This document shows positions 36,176 to 39,730 of a stretch of 39,730 nucleotides of DNA, piece after piece (position 1 is the first letter of the stretch; every line of letters begins with the position of its first letter). The translations under genes and the position numbers were made by a program. The DNA is from Candidatus Physcocola equi (lineage in GTDB: Bacteria; Bacteroidota; Bacteroidia; Bacteroidales; Paludibacteraceae), in the NCBI GenBank assembly GCA_018064855.1, contig JAGHUM010000026.1, positions 1 through 39,730 of the forward strand, in the 5' to 3' direction. The notes under the pieces were generated by a model. It did not search any database. It saw only the letters and a list, made by a program, of their open reading frames with translations, and was not told the DNA's origin.

Positions 36176-38227
36176 ATGACAAAACTATTTGGAGTATTAT
36201 ATATCATCGTTGTTGTCGTTCTGGCAAGCGCGACTATCGTAGAAGACTATCAAGGGTTGGCTTTTTCCAACCAATACATATATGGGCATATTTGGTTTGT
36301 GGCATTGTGGATGGTGCTGACAGCAGTTGGCATCGGACTTGCGCTAAAGCACAAAATATGGGAAAATATCAGCCTTTTGTTGATGGCATTGTCTATTACG
36401 ACCATATTGGCGGGAGGTTTTCTCAGTTTCATCAGCAGTGAAAAGGGCTATGTTCATTTGCGGAAAGGGGTGTGTTGCACTTCTTTTGAAGATGAGCGAC
36501 ATCAGTCTCATGCATTGCCTTTTGAGATGCGGTTGGATAGTTTCAGCACCAGGTTTTATCCGGGTACTCAGGCTCCTATGGATTATGTGAGTTATCTGAG
36601 AGTGAATGGCCGGAGTGAAATGGTGTCGATGAACCGAAATTTGGTGAAAGACGGTTATCGTTTTTGCCAGTCCAGTTTTGACGATGCCGGTATGGGAAGT
36701 TGGTTGAGTGTCAATCATGATCCATGGGGAACGAATACCACATTTGCAGGTTATATGCTGTTCATCGTTGCGGGACTTGTTTCGTTGCTGCGGCCAGGCG
36801 GCCGTTTTAGGAGATTGCTTGGAAGTCAAGTCTTGAGACAGGGAGGCTTGTTTTTGTTGCTGTGGATGCTAAGTGGAGCAAATATGCCGATAAAGGCAGT
36901 GGAAAGTTTGCAAAAAACACCTGTGATTCCTCGGGAAGAAGCCTTGAGATTGCAGCGCAAACAGGTGATTTATCAAAACAGAATAGTTCCATTTAACACA
37001 GTGGCAGTAGATTTCGTGAAAAAACTCTACGGGAAAAACAGTTATAAAGGTCTGTTGCCAGAGCAGGTCGTCGGAGGTTGGAGTATTGCCCCGGAAAAGT
37101 GGCGTGGCGAAAAAATCATTAAGATAAAAAGCCGGTTGCTGAGAAACGAATTAGGGTTAGCCGAGAGTTATTGCAGCCTTGATGATCTTTGGGATGCCAG
37201 TGGGAAATACAAACTCCAAGACTTGTGGACAAGAGAACTGCAAGAGCCAGGCGTTTCAAAATTAGAGAAGGCCATAAGTGAGCTGGATGAAAAAATCGGC
37301 ATCATTCTGATGCTGAGTAATAATACATTGATGGAACCGCTACCTGTGGATGGCAGCGTGCAGCCTTTGTCGGAAACGGAAGTCAGCGCGGAATTGCTGT
37401 ACAACCGATTGCCTGTAAACAAAATTCTTTTTATGATGAATATTGCAATAGGGCTGTTGGCGTTTGCTTTGTTTCTCGTGAAAAGTTTGAAGGCTGATGT
37501 GAATATGAGAGTTATAGACGTCGTAACAAAGGGATTGCCTTGTGTTATGGTGATAGCGTTGTTGGCTCATGCGTTTGAATATGGACTGCGCTGGTACATT
37601 TGCGGCAGAATACCATTGTGCAACGGGTTTGAGACCATGCAATTTCTGGCTTTGTGTATCATGCTGATAGCATTGGTTTTATGCAGACGTTACCGCTTTG
37701 TGCTTGTGTTTGGTTTCCTTATGTCGGGTTTCACACTTTTGGTGGCTTATTTGGGGCAGATGAATCCACAGATAACGCCACTAATGCCAGTTTTGAACTC
37801 CCCATGGTTGAGTACGCACGTTTCTATGGTGATGATGTCGTATGCTTTGTTTTCGTTTGTCATGTTGAACAGTGTGTTTGCTTTGCTGTTGCGTTTGCGC
37901 AGCAATCAGGAACAGGTCAATCAACTCACTGTATTGAATCAGGTGCTGTTATATCCAGCGACGCTGCTCTTGGGTGTCGGCATATTGTTGGGCGCAGTTT
38001 GGGCGAATGAGTCTTGGGGTGCTTATTGGAGTTGGGATCCGAAGGAAGTCTGGGCTTTGATCACTTTGATGGTGTATGGGGCGGCTGTATTGTTTCCGCA
38101 GGCGAAGGTGTTTGCCGTTCAAAAGACATTCCATTGGTACATGGTGCTGGCGTTTCTTTGTGTGCTGATGACCTATTTCGGAGTGAATTATTTGCTGGGA
38201 GGAATGCATAGTTATGCAGGAAATTGA
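36176..38227 (+). CDS. ccsBA: Cytochrome c maturation protein, ResB-CcsA fusion (system II)
   Basis: This 683-residue protein moves heme across the inner membrane and attaches it to CxxCH motifs. The N-terminal half resembles ResB/CcsB: three early membrane helices within residues ~5-85, a further helix near 205, another near 225 and a large periplasmic part at about 240-415. The C-terminal half is CcsA-like with about eight helices. It has the tryptophan-rich WWD segment SWGAYWSWDPKEVW (611-626) and conserved histidines in LLAHAFEY, STHVSM and GGMHSYA. Natural fusions of this type occur in Bacteroidota and Epsilonproteobacteria. It closes the operon and would mature its two cytochromes. Confidence 0.93.
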   Translation: MTKLFGVLYIIVVVVLASATIVEDYQGLAFSNQYIYGHIWFVALWMVLTAVGIGLALKHKIWENISLLLMALSITTILAGGFLSFISSEKGYVHLRKGVCCTSFEDERHQSHALPFEMRLDSFSTRFYPGTQAPMDYVSYLRVNGRSEMVSMNRNLVKDGYRFCQSSFDDAGMGSWLSVNHDPWGTNTTFAGYMLFIVAGLVSLLRPGGRFRRLLGSQVLRQGGLFLLLWMLSGANMPIKAVESLQKTPVIPREEALRLQRKQVIYQNRIVPFNTVAVDFVKKLYGKNSYKGLLPEQVVGGWSIAPEKWRGEKIIKIKSRLLRNELGLAESYCSLDDLWDASGKYKLQDLWTRELQEPGVSKLEKAISELDEKIGIILMLSNNTLMEPLPVDGSVQPLSETEVSAELLYNRLPVNKILFMMNIAIGLLAFALFLVKSLKADVNMRVIDVVTKGLPCVMVIALLAHAFEYGLRWYICGRIPLCNGFETMQFLALCIMLIALVLCRRYRFVLVFGFLMSGFTLLVAYLGQMNPQITPLMPVLNSPWLSTHVSMVMMSYALFSFVMLNSVFALLLRLRSNQEQVNQLTVLNQVLLYPATLLLGVGILLGAVWANESWGAYWSWDPKEVWALITLMVYGAAVLFPQAKVFAVQKTFHWYMVLAFLCVLMTYFGVNYLLGGMHSYAGN

Positions 38228-38295
38228 TTTTTTCGCATGAAAAAACAATTGTAGTCATCACATTCCAACCGCGTATTATCCTTTTAAGAAAGGTC

Positions 38296-39132
38296 TTAGG
38301 AGTTTGTTTTCATCATATTCAATATCTCCTCGTATGCGATGTTGATGGCCTTCATCTTCTCTTCGCACTCTTCTTTCCGGTGGGCATTCTTTGGAAGGTC
38401 TGGGTGATATAGCAAAGCAAGCTGACGGTATGTCTTCTCTATTTCTTCTATTGTGGCGTCGGAACTTACTCCGAGAGTATCCAAAGCCGATTGAACCATG
38501 CTTTTGTGCGAGAAAGGGGTGCTTTTTTGTTCTTGCTCCTTTTGCTTCTCGTAGGCGGCTCCTCTTCTGACGGGTTCATAGTATTTCTGAATATGTAATT
38601 TAACATGGGCTGGAATACCTATATTATCGGCAATATTGTCAATAAGATCCCATTCGTCGTCTTTAATTCCGTCGTCGGCAATAGCAACGCGATACAGAAT
38701 TCGAATGAACTTTGATTTTTTTTCTGTTTCGAGATCTGTTAATTCGTGGGTTTTGGGCTCGCAATTTTCACTTCCATTCAGAATAGACATGAAATCTTTG
38801 TGAAATTCTTTTGCTATGATTTCGTCTTGACTGATTTTCGCTTCCGGATTCAAGTCGCACACTTGCTTAATGAAGTAGGCTCTTGCATAGTGTTCTTCTG
38901 ATTCCGCGAATGAATACGAAAAATAAAAATACATAGCCCAGCAGATAAAGATTCCGGAAAGGATAAATGCGAATGTCATTCCTTCAGACATTTTAGCTAG
39001 GCACTCTTTTATAAAAAGGGGAACTCCAAATGGTAATAGAAAGAACGAGAACATTAACAAGACGCTATGTAGATCTTGTTTCTTTCTGATGTATGCAATG
39101 CCTTTTTTCTCGTTATTTGAAGTTGTATTCAT
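38296..39132 (-). CDS. Membrane-anchored J-domain protein with TerB-like middle (DjlA-like)
   Basis: This 278-residue protein has two membrane helices (about 22-43 and 52-74). A TerB-like helical region follows (IRILYRVAIADDGIKDDEWDLIDNIADNIGI, about 143-173, giving short motifs such as VAIADDG). A C-terminal J-domain spans about 214-275, with HPD at 243-245 and helix III ending in INIAYEEIL. The order resembles DjlA, which recruits DnaK at the inner membrane and modulates envelope stress signalling. It converges on ccsBA with a 68-base spacer. Its promoter faces the rRNA operon promoter region. Confidence 0.88.
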   Translation of the reverse strand: MNTTSNNEKKGIAYIRKKQDLHSVLLMFSFFLLPFGVPLFIKECLAKMSEGMTFAFILSGIFICWAMYFYFSYSFAESEEHYARAYFIKQVCDLNPEAKISQDEIIAKEFHKDFMSILNGSENCEPKTHELTDLETEKKSKFIRILYRVAIADDGIKDDEWDLIDNIADNIGIPAHVKLHIQKYYEPVRRGAAYEKQKEQEQKSTPFSHKSMVQSALDTLGVSSDATIEEIEKTYRQLALLYHPDLPKNAHRKEECEEKMKAINIAYEEILNMMKTNS

Positions 39133-39178
39133 ATGATTTCTATTCTAACTGGTAATAGTGGGTCCTTATTATAGTCAA

Positions 39179-39186
39179 CAAAAATA
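39179..39186 (-). promoter_or_regulatory. -7 promoter element for the DjlA-like gene
   Basis: The minus strand reads TATTTTTG, an exact TAnnTTTG match, 46 bases before the start at 39132. Confidence 0.45.
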
Positions 39187-39429
39187 ACACTATCTTTTGA
39201 TTTGTTGTTTATCATTTTAACATTAGGTCATCTTGAATTCGTGAAATTGGCTTCGCCGAACGCTGTTCCGTGCCCGAAAAAGCCGTGAGATCACAATTTG
39301 TTGATAAGTTTCCGTCCTGAAACCCCGATTTGGCACGCAAAAATATGCAGAAGCGTAAAATGTAACGCATTGAAAATGAGCGTAACATTCAAAAAGTGCA
39401 AAAATATTCTCAAAAAATATTCAAAAACA

Positions 39430-39462
39430 TTTGGTTTGAATGTGTTAAAATCTCTAATTTTG
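39430..39462 (+). promoter_or_regulatory. rRNA operon promoter
   Basis: A -33 TTTG at 39430-39433 is 21 bases from the -7 TAATTTTG at 39455-39462. A second TTTG at 39435-39438 is also present. It lies about 190 bases before 16S, the usual distance for a Bacteroidota rRNA operon. The AT-rich run before it (39395-39429) may act as an UP-like element. The stretch 39187-39394 holds no gene I can support. Confidence 0.75.
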
Positions 39463-39469
39463 CATCCGC

Positions 39470-39653
39470 AATCGGGACGAGCGGTCAGCTCGGAGCGAGA
39501 AGCGAAGACCCGCCGAAGCGTCGGCGGGGCATACGAGAAGAGAGATCTTTGAGGAAATTCCGATAGACAGTAGCATAGAAAAGCAAGGTAGTCAGTCTGG
39601 AGACAGACTGAATGCATAGCTCCCTGAAAAGAGAAAAAACAAAAACATTAATT
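39470..39653 (+). other. Structured 16S rRNA leader
   Basis: Two perfect hairpins are present: CCCGCCGA-AGCG-TCGGCGGG (39509-39528) and TCAGTCTG-GAGA-CAGACTGA (39592-39611). A boxA-like GATCTTTGA lies at 39544-39552, between them. These fit pre-rRNA processing and antitermination roles. ORFs across this stretch on either strand are not credible as genes. Confidence 0.6.
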
Positions 39654-39730
39654 ACAATGAAGAGTTTGATCCTGGCTCAGGATGAACGCTAGCGACAGGC
39701 CTAACACATGCAAGTCGAGGGGCAGCGAGC
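39654..39730 (+). rRNA. rrs: 16S ribosomal RNA, 5' end only
   Basis: The universal primer site AGAGTTTGATCCTGGCTCAG starts at 39661, which is E. coli position 8, so the mature 5' end is taken as 39654. The following GATGAACGCTAGCGACAGGC and AAGTCGAGGGGCAGC are typical of Bacteroidales. The gene runs off the window. Confidence 0.97.

Noticed and set aside
38228-38295. Terminator between ccsBA and the DjlA-like gene
   Set aside because: The only inverted repeat (TTTTTTC/GAAAAAA) is almost all A and T and would make a weak stem.
39298-39617. ORFs of 84 (+) and 108 (-) residues before 16S
   Set aside because: They cross the rRNA promoter and the leader hairpins; compositions are not protein-like.

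Overview
The window comes from a Bacteroidales (Bacteroidota) chromosome. The right end holds the first ~77 bases of a 16S rRNA gene with a Bacteroidales-type 5' sequence. Many genes are preceded by the Bacteroidota -7 element TAnnTTTG, and one giant protein ends in a gliding-motility / type IX secretion (T9SS) C-terminal domain. The family within the order cannot be settled from 77 bases of 16S. No CRISPR array, insertion sequence or tRNA gene was seen.

Region 1 (1-4665, minus): a very large secreted protein whose 3' end lies outside the window. It has a glycoside hydrolase family 8 catalytic domain followed by DUF11-like beta-sandwich repeats, two of which seem to be split by inserted domains, and then Ig-like repeats. 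Region 2 (4951-9653): housekeeping genes typA, recG and ispD, with ispD-recG as a minus-strand operon converging on typA. Region 3 (9654-18846): a spacer with a possible small RNA or leader, a U32-family protein of the RNA-hydroxylation (RlhA/TrhP) type, and a 2303-residue T9SS surface protein with three jelly-roll-like units and about thirteen Ig-like repeats. Region 4 (18950-21273): metA, with residues that point to acetyl-CoA use, and a convergent serpin lipoprotein.

Region 5 (21555-27513) is an accessory stretch: an ADP-ribosylglycohydrolase, several unknown small proteins (one frameshifted), a 343-residue protein of unknown function with nuclease-like hints, a broken BamE-like gene, and a tight J-domain / HIRAN / Sel1-repeat trio. 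The function of the stretch is unknown. It is one of two places where an undescribed system could lie.

Region 6 (27508-38227) is the other. A minus-strand one-component regulator fuses a RIC/YtfE-like hemerythrin di-iron domain to a LuxR-type HTH. Divergent to it is a long plus-strand gene string: outer-membrane porin, imelysin lipoprotein, di-heme DUF1111 lipoprotein, second porin, mono-heme lipoprotein, RidA/chorismatase-like protein, and a ResB-CcsA cytochrome c maturation fusion. The string encodes c-type cytochromes together with a machine to load their heme, a metal-linked imelysin and outer-membrane channels. I infer a periplasmic iron/redox module controlled by a sensor of nitric oxide, oxygen or redox state. 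Region 7 (38296-39730): a membrane-anchored TerB/DjlA-like J-domain protein, then the rRNA promoter, a structured leader and the start of 16S.
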